From a bacterium (GTDB lineage Bacteria; Actinomycetota; Thermoleophilia; Solirubrobacterales; 70-9): 38,550 nucleotides of DNA. The stretch spans positions 1-38,550 of the forward strand of contig JAHEXV010000016.1 of NCBI GenBank assembly GCA_023251935.1, read 5' to 3'. The translations under genes and the position numbers were made by a program. The notes below the pieces were generated by a model. That model searched no databases and was not told where the DNA came from. It worked only from the letters and a program-made list of their open reading frames with translations. Shown here in pieces: positions 13,634-19,936 of the stretch. Position 1 is the first letter of the stretch. Each line of letters opens with the position of its first letter.

Positions 13634-14371
13634 ATGACGAGACCTGTGATCACCGCCGTAGCGGTCGTGACGGTCTTCGCAGCAGCGACGGCCTACGCCG
13701 CCGTCACCCCGATCCCGCCGAATAAGTACCCGCCAGGCTGCAACCCGACCGGCAAGGCCCTGCGAGGCGACGAGGCGGACGACACGATGCTCGGGACGCC
13801 TCGACGTGACCTGTTGCGCGGCGACGGAGGATCCGACGTCATCAAGGGCCGTTACAGCTCGGACTGCCTGTTCGGAGACGCGAAGCTCGATTACGTCTAC
13901 GGTGGACGGAGCGCCGACAAGCTCTTCGGCGGTACGTTCAGGGACGTCCTCAACGGCGGAAGGGGCGCTGACGTGATCGAGGGCAGCGACGGCAGCGATT
14001 CGATCAGTGGCGGTAAGGGCAACGACGACATCGCCGGTCAGCGGTGGAACGACTCCGCATCCGGCGGTCCGGGTAGGGACCAGCTGGTGGGTAGCGGGGG
14101 CAGGGACCACCTCGACGGCGGTCGCGGTGACGACCAGATCAGGGGCGGCAACAAGACCGACACGCTGTCCGGCGGTGGAGGTGACGACCACATCACCGGT
14201 ATCCGGGGGAACGACCGGATGGCTGGGCAGCGGGGCGACGACCGGATCGTCGACCTGCGCGACCACAACCGAATCTCCTGCGGCGAAGGGATCGACAGGG
14301 TGGTCACCAACGAGCAGTCGGAGGTCGCGCCTAACTGCGAGCGGGTCAGGCGTAGGCTGATCAGACCCTAA
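13634..14371 (+). CDS. Secreted calcium-binding (RTX-like) repeat protein
   Basis: A 245-residue exported protein. The signal peptide is MTRPVITAVAVVTVFAAATA with cleavage near AYA-AVTP. From about residue 45 to 215 it is built of degenerate nine-residue hemolysin-type repeats (GGxGxDxhx). Examples are GDGGSDVI, GGRGADVIEG, GGKGNDDIAG, GGRGDDQIRG and GGGGDDHITG, which form a calcium-binding beta-roll. The C-terminus (NRISCGEGIDRVVTNEQSEV then APNCERVRR) is a cysteine-bearing cap typical of such proteins in this lineage, from memory. No protease or lipase domain is attached, so it is probably a structural or adhesive extracellular protein, not a toxin. The upstream region (13535-13633) has an inverted repeat at 13581-13596 but no clear Shine-Dalgarno. 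Confidence 0.88.
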   Translation: MTRPVITAVAVVTVFAAATAYAAVTPIPPNKYPPGCNPTGKALRGDEADDTMLGTPRRDLLRGDGGSDVIKGRYSSDCLFGDAKLDYVYGGRSADKLFGGTFRDVLNGGRGADVIEGSDGSDSISGGKGNDDIAGQRWNDSASGGPGRDQLVGSGGRDHLDGGRGDDQIRGGNKTDTLSGGGGDDHITGIRGNDRMAGQRGDDRIVDLRDHNRISCGEGIDRVVTNEQSEVAPNCERVRRRLIRP

Positions 14372-14412
14372 CTCGCGACCTCGTCAGTCCGCAGCCCAGC
14401 GGCTTCGACCGC

Positions 14413-14877
14413 CTAGGGCAGGGTGACGTTGAACGTGTCCTCCGACCCTTGGCCCTTGGAGTTCGAGGTGAACGTGCCGGTTGCTCCCTCGTACTTGCCT
14501 GTGCCACCAGTGATCGCGCCGGTCACGTTGTCGCCGACATCGCCGCCCACGGCGAGGGCCAGCTGCCCGTCAGGCACGTTTGCAACGCCGGAGCATGTCC
14601 CGTGGAGGTTCTGGCCGCCGGGCTTGGTGGCGATGCAGGTCGCGTTCAACTCCCCAACGGTCTTCTTCGAAGAGTCCTGGAGGGGGATGGAGAGGGCGAA
14701 TCCGCTGCCGGGCGGGGTGCTTCTGTCGGTGCCCTTCCCGATCGGGGCGAAGTCCGACCCCTTGTCCAACTCGGTGAAGGTGAGGGTTTGCGTGCTGCCG
14801 GTGGTCTTGTCGCTGCACCCCGCGAGCACCATCACCCCCGCCACGGCAGACAGGATCAGCACACTACGCAGCTTCAT
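14413..14877 (-). CDS. Lipoprotein with allene-oxide-cyclase-barrel-like domain
   Basis: A 154-residue lipoprotein. The signal MKLRSVLILSAVAGVMVLAG ends in the lipobox LAGC with the modified cysteine at 21. The mature domain has the pattern of the allene-oxide-cyclase/dirigent-like barrel: an early beta-strand (LTFTEL), a cysteine-containing middle (ATCIATKPGG...GTCSGVAN) and the near-diagnostic C-terminal ITGGTGKYEGATGTFTS. Bacterial members have no established activity. ATG 14877 is preferred to an ATG at 14940 because of the Shine-Dalgarno GGGAGGAG (about 8 bases upstream) and the proper lipoprotein signal. An inverted-repeat element lies exactly 35 bases upstream (14912-14925). It is convergent with the RTX-like gene. 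Confidence 0.82.
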   Translation of the reverse strand: MKLRSVLILSAVAGVMVLAGCSDKTTGSTQTLTFTELDKGSDFAPIGKGTDRSTPPGSGFALSIPLQDSSKKTVGELNATCIATKPGGQNLHGTCSGVANVPDGQLALAVGGDVGDNVTGAITGGTGKYEGATGTFTSNSKGQGSEDTFNVTLP

Positions 14878-14911
14878 CCTCGTTCTCCTCCCTTTGCGGA
14901 TTGCCTCGCCG

Positions 14912-14925
14912 GGGATTCCTATCCG
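14912..14925 (-). promoter_or_regulatory. Shared inverted-repeat element upstream of the lipoprotein gene
   Basis: On the minus strand this reads CGGATAGGAATCCC, containing GGAT-N4-ATCC. A 13-of-14 match (CGGATAGGGATCCC) occurs at 15632-15645. Both are exactly 35 bases from the ATG of the gene they precede. It may be a promoter -10 region (TAGGAAT) with an overlapping operator. Confidence 0.5.
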
Positions 14926-15028
14926 ATTTGGCCGATCCATGCGGGCTGCAGGGTCCGCGTCTCAGATCCCCCCTGATTCCGCGAAACCGGAAGAGCGGTT
15001 CATCGATGCCAGCTCGACTGCCGCTCGC

Positions 15029-15337
15029 CTAGTCCCGCTTGGCGATCACGAACTCCACCCCGCCGAGCTTCAGCGTGATCGATCCGTCCTCGTGGGCGAT
15101 CCCACCCTCGTAGACCTGGCGGTCAAGGCTGATCGCCGCGGTCTCGTCGCCCGCCTCGAGCCGGACGAAGATGCCTTCGTTGTCTCCCGGCATCCCGCCG
15201 GTCACCGAATGGCCGGCTCGAAGCGTGCCGCCGAAGGTCGCCACCAGGTGCGGAGTCTCCCCGGCGTCCATGACATGGACCGCGACGCGCTCACCGACCA
15301 GCGCCAGGAGCGCGGCGAGGGCCTCGTCGAAGGTCAT
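15029..15337 (-). CDS. Small cytoplasmic hypothetical protein
   Basis: A 102-residue protein with no signal peptide or membrane segment. It begins MTFDEALAALLALVGERVAV, an amphipathic helix followed by strands (VHVMDAGETPHLVATFGGTL), and ends GSITLKLGGVEFVIAKRD. The alternating hydrophobic pattern indicates a small beta-rich globular domain. I do not recognise the family. ATG 15337 is the natural start, but neither a Shine-Dalgarno nor a TANNNT element is evident upstream. It could be transcribed from the small gene at 15597, 125 bases away. Confidence 0.7.
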   Translation of the reverse strand: MTFDEALAALLALVGERVAVHVMDAGETPHLVATFGGTLRAGHSVTGGMPGDNEGIFVRLEAGDETAAISLDRQVYEGGIAHEDGSITLKLGGVEFVIAKRD

Positions 15338-15462
15338 CAGCGCCGGATTGTCGCTGAAGACCGCAGCTCGGGTTCAGGCCAGCCCTGGAGGCCGATTGGC
15401 CGCGTCGCCGTCGTTGGTGCCCAGGGTCACGTCCTGAAAGTGCGCGTGGCGCCGGCGCCCGG

Positions 15463-15597
15463 CTAGTGGATCAGCGGCTCGACCACCCGGTCGGCGCCGC
15501 AGATCCGGGCGTGGTGGCGGACCTCGATGCGCTGGCGAGTCACCCTCACGACGAAGGCGTCAGGCTGGGAGCCGGCGTTTCCCGAAACCCCCCACAT
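15463..15597 (-). CDS. Possible small protein (44 aa)
   Basis: A short frame reading MWGVSGNAGSQPDAFVVRVT then RQRIEVRHHARICGADRVVE and PLIH. Support comes from its leader rather than its sequence. The ATG at 15597 lies exactly 35 bases from a CGGATAGGGATCCC element, matching the arrangement upstream of the lipoprotein gene at 14877, and an AGGGAG sequence lies about 12-17 bases before the ATG. The frame can be extended to 15669, but that start would overlap the end of the beta-helix gene and precede the element. It has no recognisable domain. It could also be a leader peptide or a decayed gene; 15338-15462 downstream contains no convincing gene. Confidence 0.4.
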   Translation of the reverse strand: MWGVSGNAGSQPDAFVVRVTRQRIEVRHHARICGADRVVEPLIH

Positions 15598-15631
15598 CTC
15601 ATCCGTCCGCTCCCTTCCGTGACTGAGGGGA

Positions 15632-15645
15632 GGGATCCCTATCCG
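15632..15645 (-). promoter_or_regulatory. Shared inverted-repeat element, second copy
   Basis: The minus strand reads CGGATAGGGATCCC, with one mismatch to the copy at 14912-14925 and the same 35-base distance to the downstream ATG (15597). It begins 11 bases beyond the stop of the beta-helix gene. Confidence 0.45.
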
Positions 15646-15655
15646 GGGTGGGCGC

Positions 15656-17029
15656 TCAGCGCCGGTCAAGGCGCTCGAAGGCGCCGCTGTCCGGGTGGAC
15701 GGCGCGCCTGCGACCGCGCTGGTCGACCGCCGGCGCGCGGTCCTCGTTCGCCCGGCTGATCGCCGGGCTGCCCGGCTTCAGCGCCAGCGTCTCGGTCGGG
15801 CCGCCGTTGTCGCGCAGCGAGCCGAGCTCGGGGTCCGAGCCGATCAGGGCGGAGCCGAAGAAGCCCTTGCAGGCCGCGGTCGTGCCGACCAGATTGCCGC
15901 CGAAGGAGTCGAAGGCGCCGTGACAGTCGCTGGGCGTCGCGCCGGCCCGGTTCAACGCGATGATCGAGTTGACGACGCTCACGATGCCCCCCTTGACCGA
16001 CGCTCCGCCCCCCAGGGCGGAGCGGCCCGAGGCGTTGGCGACGTTGCGGGCGATCGTGACCGAGTTCAGCATCACCTGGCCCCCGGCGACGGATGACTGG
16101 ATCCCGCCCCCGGTGAGGTCGGCGCGGTTCCGGGTGATGGTCGAATTGACCACGACCAGGCTCGAGGCCGACTGGTGGATGCCCCCGCCGGAGCCGTGCG
16201 CGAGGTTGTCGTCGACCGTGCTCTCCGTCACCCGGCCGGCGACCGCGGACAGGGAGATTCCGCCCGCCCCGGCACCGGCGACGTTGCGCGCCACGCTGCT
16301 CTTGGCGAGGCGAAGGGTTCCGTCGCCGACCGCGAGGCCGCCGCCGGCGCCCGAGGCGCGGTTGCCCGCGAGCCTGCTGCGGACGATCCGGACCCGAGCG
16401 CGATCCGCATCGATCCCGCCGCCCACGCCCGCCTTGGCGTGGTTGCCGCGCACCCGCGTCCGCACCAGCGTCAGCGGCGCGGCGGCGAAGATCCCGCCTC
16501 CGGAGTCCGCCCGGTTCCCTCGCACCGCGCTTCGCACCAGCCTCAGCGGCGCCCGCGCGGCCACGCCGCCGCCCGACGCCGACCCATTCCTGCCGACGTC
16601 GCCGCCGGTCAGCCTGATCCGGGCCAGCTTCGTGGCGGCGCCCGGCAGGACGTCGAGCACGCGGTCGATGCCGTGGGCGTCGATGATCGCCCTTCCGCCC
16701 GGTCCGTGCCGAATCGTGATCGGGTTGGCGACGTCCAGGTCGCCGCGGGCGTTTCCGTCCTCGTCGGCGCGCCCGGTGTTGTGTCGCGAGAGCTCGTAGC
16801 GGGGGCGCCGGCCCGCCAGCACGACCACGTCCCTTCCCGGGTGGCCGTTCGCCGCCCGGATCGCCTCGCGCAGCGAGCAATCGTCCGGCTTGCATCGGCC
16901 CGGAAGCGGGTCGTCGTGTCGGGTGACCCGGTAGGTGTCGGCGTTCGCACTCGCCGCGGCGAGTGCGCTCGTCGCCAAGGTCGCGGCGATCGCCAATGGC
17001 ACCAGCCGCGCAACAACCCCCGATCTCAT
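15656..17029 (-). CDS. Secreted CSLREA / right-handed beta-helix protein
   Basis: A 457-residue exported protein. After a signal peptide (MRSGVVARLVPLAIAATLAT, cleavage near ANA-DTY) comes the CSLREA motif (CSLREAIRAAN from residue 51), the N-terminal domain seen in many bacterial surface proteins. A long series of beta-helix turns follows, with repeated phrases such as SGGGVAARAPLRLVRSAVRG, GGGIFAAAPLTLVRTRVRGN and GGGIHQSASSLVVVNSTITR. The C-terminus (DPELGSLRDNGGPTETLALK then PGSPAIS, DQRG, DSGAFE) is the choice-of-anchor Q type ending. It is likely a surface or extracellular protein, possibly polysaccharide-associated. ATG 17029 is chosen over GTG 17059 because the signal peptide starts there and a TAGAAT element lies 35 bases upstream. 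Confidence 0.88.
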   Translation of the reverse strand: MRSGVVARLVPLAIAATLATSALAAASANADTYRVTRHDDPLPGRCKPDDCSLREAIRAANGHPGRDVVVLAGRRPRYELSRHNTGRADEDGNARGDLDVANPITIRHGPGGRAIIDAHGIDRVLDVLPGAATKLARIRLTGGDVGRNGSASGGGVAARAPLRLVRSAVRGNRADSGGGIFAAAPLTLVRTRVRGNHAKAGVGGGIDADRARVRIVRSRLAGNRASGAGGGLAVGDGTLRLAKSSVARNVAGAGAGGISLSAVAGRVTESTVDDNLAHGSGGGIHQSASSLVVVNSTITRNRADLTGGGIQSSVAGGQVMLNSVTIARNVANASGRSALGGGASVKGGIVSVVNSIIALNRAGATPSDCHGAFDSFGGNLVGTTAACKGFFGSALIGSDPELGSLRDNGGPTETLALKPGSPAISRANEDRAPAVDQRGRRRAVHPDSGAFERLDRR

Positions 17030-17063
17030 TCGTCCCCGCACATGCCCCTCCGTGAGCACCGCA

Positions 17064-17069
17064 ATTCTA
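17064..17069 (-). promoter_or_regulatory. Putative -10 element (TAGAAT) for the beta-helix gene
   Basis: TAGAAT on the minus strand ends 34 bases before the ATG at 17029. It lies only 20 bases from the oppositely oriented TATCGT at 17090-17095, so the two divergent promoters overlap. Confidence 0.45.
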
Positions 17070-17089
17070 CATGCCGGGTGGGGGCGGCA

Positions 17090-17095
17090 TATCGT
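17090..17095 (+). promoter_or_regulatory. Leaderless-type -10 element (TATCGT) for the GDPD gene
   Basis: TATCGT is separated by 8 bases from the TTG at 17104. Its expected -35 position coincides with the -10 of the divergent beta-helix gene. Confidence 0.45.
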
Positions 17096-17103
17096 GTCGC
17101 AGC

Positions 17104-17865
17104 TTGAAGCGGATCGGCCACAAGGGCGCCGACTCGATCCGGCCCGGGAACACGCTCGAGAGCTTCGAGGCGGCGGTCGCCGCCGGGGCCGAGATGATCG
17201 AGCTCGACGTGCTCAGGCCGCGCTCCGAGTTCGCCGACGGGGGTGATTGGCGACGGGCGGTCGCCGGGCCCGTGCCGGCGGGCGCGCCGCCGCTCCTGGT
17301 CGCCCACGACTGGGGCGATGCCGCGCGCCGGGAGCCGCTGACCCTGGACGCGGTCCTCGACGCCTTCACCGAGCCGCCGCTCGACCGGGCCGAGGTCCAC
17401 TGCGACCTGAAGATCGCCGGGCGCGAGGACGAGGTCGCGGGCGCGATTCGCGATCGAGGGCTGCTCGACCGGGCCGGGATCTCGACCATGGAGGTCTCCA
17501 GCCTGCGGGCGCTTGCCGAGCTCGAGCCCGGCCTTCCCTGCGGCTGGACGCTGCCCAAGGTGACCCGCGACTGGAACTCCAGCCCGTGGGCGAAGCCGCT
17601 GGTGCTCGCGGCGCTCGTCTCCCTGCGGCGGCGGCTGCCGGGAATCGTGCGCAGGCGAGCGCCGGGGCTCGGGGTGCGGTCGATCTGGGCCTACGAGCCG
17701 GTGATCACCGCTCGCCTGGTCCGCGCCAGCCACGACACCGGGCTCGAGCTGATCGCCTGGACCGTCGACGACCTCGAGAGGATGCGCTCGCTGGCGCGGC
17801 TCGGCGTCGATGGGATCTGCACCAACGATCCTCGGCTGTTCGTCCAGCTCGGCGAGCCGAGCTAG
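17104..17865 (+). CDS. Glycerophosphodiester phosphodiesterase family protein
   Basis: A 253-residue TIM-barrel phosphodiesterase of the GDPD family, which hydrolyses glycerophosphodiesters to glycerol-3-phosphate and an alcohol. Expected active-site elements are present: IGHKGA (H6; usually HRG), PGNTLESF (usually PENT), IELDV (E33, D35) and VAHDWG (H68). The C-terminus IAWTVDDLERMRSLARLGVD then GICTNDP is the classic family ending. There is no signal peptide, so it is cytoplasmic or acts on imported substrates. The start is TTG 17104, supported by TATCGT 8 bases before it and by the position of the first catalytic histidine at residue 6. The Lys and Gly substitutions in two motifs are conservative but worth noting. 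Confidence 0.9.
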   Translation: MKRIGHKGADSIRPGNTLESFEAAVAAGAEMIELDVLRPRSEFADGGDWRRAVAGPVPAGAPPLLVAHDWGDAARREPLTLDAVLDAFTEPPLDRAEVHCDLKIAGREDEVAGAIRDRGLLDRAGISTMEVSSLRALAELEPGLPCGWTLPKVTRDWNSSPWAKPLVLAALVSLRRRLPGIVRRRAPGLGVRSIWAYEPVITARLVRASHDTGLELIAWTVDDLERMRSLARLGVDGICTNDPRLFVQLGEPS

Positions 17866-17895
17866 CGCCCCTCGTCCGCCAGCCGGTCGCCGGGC

Positions 17896-17901
17896 TACAG
17901 T
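17896..17901 (+). promoter_or_regulatory. Leaderless-type -10 element (TACAGT) for the MFS exporter
   Basis: TACAGT is 7 bases before ATG 17909 and 30 bases after the GDPD stop. No Shine-Dalgarno is seen. It supports ATG 17909 over an in-frame upstream start. Confidence 0.5.
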
Positions 17902-17908
17902 GGCGCCG

Positions 17909-19567
17909 ATGCCGTTCGGCGGATCCCATCACGGCCACGCCGCGATCGCCGACGTTGCGCCAGGTCGGGCCGGGGATGGTGCCGAATCCGAGACCGCGGC
18001 CGAGGCCAGCCCGGACCAGCTCGCTCCCGGCACCGTGATGGCCCTCCTCGCGATGGGCCTCGGGGTGATCGTGATCGCCAACGACTTCACGGCGCTGAAC
18101 GTCGCCCTGCCGGCGATCGAGCAGGACTTCAACGTCGACGTCGGGACGGTGCAGTGGGTGATCAACGCCTACTGCCTCGTCTTCGGGATGGCGATCGTCA
18201 CCGGCGGGCGCCTCGCCGACCTGTTCGGGCGGCGGCGGGCCTTCTTCGTCGGCTCGGCGCTGTTCGCCGGCTTCTCGCTTTTGGGGGGCTTCGCGCAGAG
18301 CGCTCCCTGGCTGATCGCCACCAGGGTCGGGATGGGGCTCGGGGGCGCGCTGATGTGGCCCGCGATCCTCGGCATGACCTATGCGGCGCTCCCCGAGAGC
18401 AAGGCGGGCCTCGCCGGCGGCTTGATCCTCGGGGCGGCGGGGGTCGGCAACGCGATGGGACCGCTGCTGGGTGGCGTGCTCACCGACGAGCTGAGCTGGC
18501 GGTGGATCTTCTTCCTCAACGTGCCGATCGCCGCCTTCGCGGTCCTGGTCACCTGGGCCAAGGTCCACCAGCCGCGCCCGGAGGTCGCCGACCAGCGGAT
18601 CGACTACCCGGGGATCGCCACCCTGTCGACCGGGCTGCTGCTCGTCCTGCTGGCCTTCGACCAGGCGGCCGACTGGGGGTTCGGCGACCCGCGGGTGATC
18701 GCCATGCTGGTGGTCGCCGCCCTGCTGATCGTCAGCTTCGGCCTCATCGAGCCGCGGATGAAGGGAAGCGCCCTGATCCCGACCGAGGTGATCCGCAACG
18801 CGGGGTTCCGCGCCGCCTGCCTGACGGTGCTCCTGATGTCGGCAGTGTTCTTCGCCACCGTGCTCTACGCGCCGCAGTTCATGGAGAAGATCCTCAACTA
18901 CTCGGCGCTCGAGGCGGGGGTCGGGATGATCCCGATGCTCGGCACCTTCGCGATCGTCTCCTTCTTCGCCGGGCCGGCGTACCAGCGCCTCGGGGCCAAG
19001 GCGACGATCACGATCGGGGCGCTCGGCCTGACGCTCGGGCCCTTCCTGCTCTCGATGGTCGACGCCGACTCCGGCTACGAGTCGCTGATCGCCGGCCTGG
19101 CGGTGACCGGGATCGGCGCGGGCTTCTTCTACTCGGCGGTCACGACGGCGGGCGTCACCGCCCTCGACCCCTCCCGCGCCAGCCTCGCCGGCGGCCTGAT
19201 CTACATGTGCCAGATCGCCGGCGGGGCGATCGGGCTCGGGATCACGACGACGATCTTCACGCTCAGCTCCGAGAACGAGCTCGCCGACAAGGCCTCGGAT
19301 CACGCCCTCCACCTGACCGATCACCAGGTCGCCGTCATGCACGGCGTCCTCGCCGGCACGGACTCCGGCACCGCCGCGCTCCACCAGCTCAGCTCGTCGG
19401 CTCAGAGCACGGTCATGGGCATCGTTCGCGAGTCGTTCGCCACCGGGATCCAGGCCGGGTTCAAGTTCGTGACCATCGCTGCGCTGCTCGGCTTCCTGAT
19501 CTCGCTGTTCTTCGTCGGCGGCCGGTTGCTGGGCCACCGCGTCGCGCCCGAGCAGGCCCAGGCCTGA
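17909..19567 (+). CDS. MFS multidrug exporter, DHA2 (EmrB/QacA-like) family
   Basis: A 552-residue polytopic transporter, of the size and hydrophobicity profile of 14-helix DHA2 drug:H+ antiporters. After a polar N-terminal tail of about 40 residues the first helix reads VIVIANDFTALNVALPAI, the hallmark DHA2 opening. Motif A is GRLADLFGRRRAF. Motif C-like sequence follows (GGLILGAAGVGNAMGPLLGG), then SWRWIFFLNVPIA, which is highly typical of EmrB/QacA exporters. The C-terminal tail is short. The substrate is unknown. ATG 17909 is preferred because it follows TACAGT by 7 bases; the in-frame ATG at 17810 lies inside the GDPD gene. There is no adjacent TetR or MarR regulator, which is unusual for this family. 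Confidence 0.94.
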   Translation: MPFGGSHHGHAAIADVAPGRAGDGAESETAAEASPDQLAPGTVMALLAMGLGVIVIANDFTALNVALPAIEQDFNVDVGTVQWVINAYCLVFGMAIVTGGRLADLFGRRRAFFVGSALFAGFSLLGGFAQSAPWLIATRVGMGLGGALMWPAILGMTYAALPESKAGLAGGLILGAAGVGNAMGPLLGGVLTDELSWRWIFFLNVPIAAFAVLVTWAKVHQPRPEVADQRIDYPGIATLSTGLLLVLLAFDQAADWGFGDPRVIAMLVVAALLIVSFGLIEPRMKGSALIPTEVIRNAGFRAACLTVLLMSAVFFATVLYAPQFMEKILNYSALEAGVGMIPMLGTFAIVSFFAGPAYQRLGAKATITIGALGLTLGPFLLSMVDADSGYESLIAGLAVTGIGAGFFYSAVTTAGVTALDPSRASLAGGLIYMCQIAGGAIGLGITTTIFTLSSENELADKASDHALHLTDHQVAVMHGVLAGTDSGTAALHQLSSSAQSTVMGIVRESFATGIQAGFKFVTIAALLGFLISLFFVGGRLLGHRVAPEQAQA

Positions 19568-19677
19568 GCGGCCCCCGGGGGAGCCGGCGCACCGCAAGCC
19601 TCCAAGGCCGGGTAGGGGGATGTCCCACACACGATGGGCTGCTGCCTCGAAGACGCGCAGGATCACGCGAGCTGCGT

Positions 19678-19697
19678 AGCGGTTCGAGGGAACCGCT
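19678..19697 (+). terminator. Hairpin in the region after the MFS gene
   Basis: A perfect 8-bp stem (AGCGGTTC/GAACCGCT) closes a GAGG tetraloop, 110 bases past the MFS stop. It could terminate either converging transcript. It abuts the dispersed repeat. Confidence 0.4.
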
Positions 19698-19698
19698 C

Positions 19699-19731
19699 AG
19701 CGAGAGGAACAATGAGCATGTATACGGTGCA
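19699..19731 (-). repeat. Dispersed intergenic repeat, copy B
   Basis: The minus strand matches copy A (10501-10533) at 27 of 33 positions, starting TGCACCGTATACATGCTC. It lies in convergent 3' space and is directly preceded by the hairpin at 19678-19697. Confidence 0.5.
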
Positions 19732-19831
19732 TAACGTTCCCCTCGATTGGCGGGCACCCTCCGGATCCCGCGCCCTGTCAACACGCCTTTCCTCGCTTAC
19801 CGAGCCGGCCGCGGCCAAGGAGGGAGCCACC

Positions 19832-19936
19832 GTGCGCACGAAAGCTCCGTACCCCCGCCCGCGACGCCCATCGCGCCGGCGTCAGGTCCGCTGCGCCAGC
19901 CCCGGGATGCGGCGCACGCCGCGCTCCTCGAAGTAG
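19832..19936 (+). CDS. Doubtful small basic ORF (34 aa)
   Basis: GTG 19832 follows a strong Shine-Dalgarno (AAGGAGGGAG, 19817-19826) by 5 bases and opens a 34-codon frame rich in arginine, proline and serine ([20 protein letters not shown]...). Its last 55 bases run antisense to the end of the ABC1-kinase gene. Arginine-rich frames arise easily by chance in GC-rich DNA, so the ribosome binding site is the only real support. Confidence 0.2.
   Translation: MRTKAPYPRPRRPSRRRQVRCASPGMRRTPRSSK

Larger units (their letters stand above)
19568..19881. other. Convergent intergenic region (314 bases)
   Basis: This is the space between the end of the MFS gene and the end of the ABC1-kinase gene on the other strand. 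It holds a GC palindrome just after the MFS stop (CCCCCGGGGG, 19572-19581), a hairpin at 19678-19697, copy B of a dispersed repeat (19699-19731), and a Shine-Dalgarno plus GTG at 19817-19834 that opens a short basic frame. No longer gene is convincing. Confidence 0.6.

Noticed and set aside
14878-14940. Earlier ATG (14940) for the AOC-like lipoprotein
   Set aside because: It would bury the lipoprotein signal under 21 polar residues and lie upstream of the shared promoter-like element; ATG 14877 has a Shine-Dalgarno.
15338-15462. Minus-strand segment with a protein-like run (HAHFQDVTLGTNDGDAANRP) as a gene
   Set aside because: It has no start codon with support, ends after about 24 codons, and no family match is evident; it may be decayed sequence.
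17705-19666. A 653-residue minus-strand frame opposite the MFS gene
   Set aside because: Low-complexity, charged sequence with no motif, while the plus strand carries a clear exporter.
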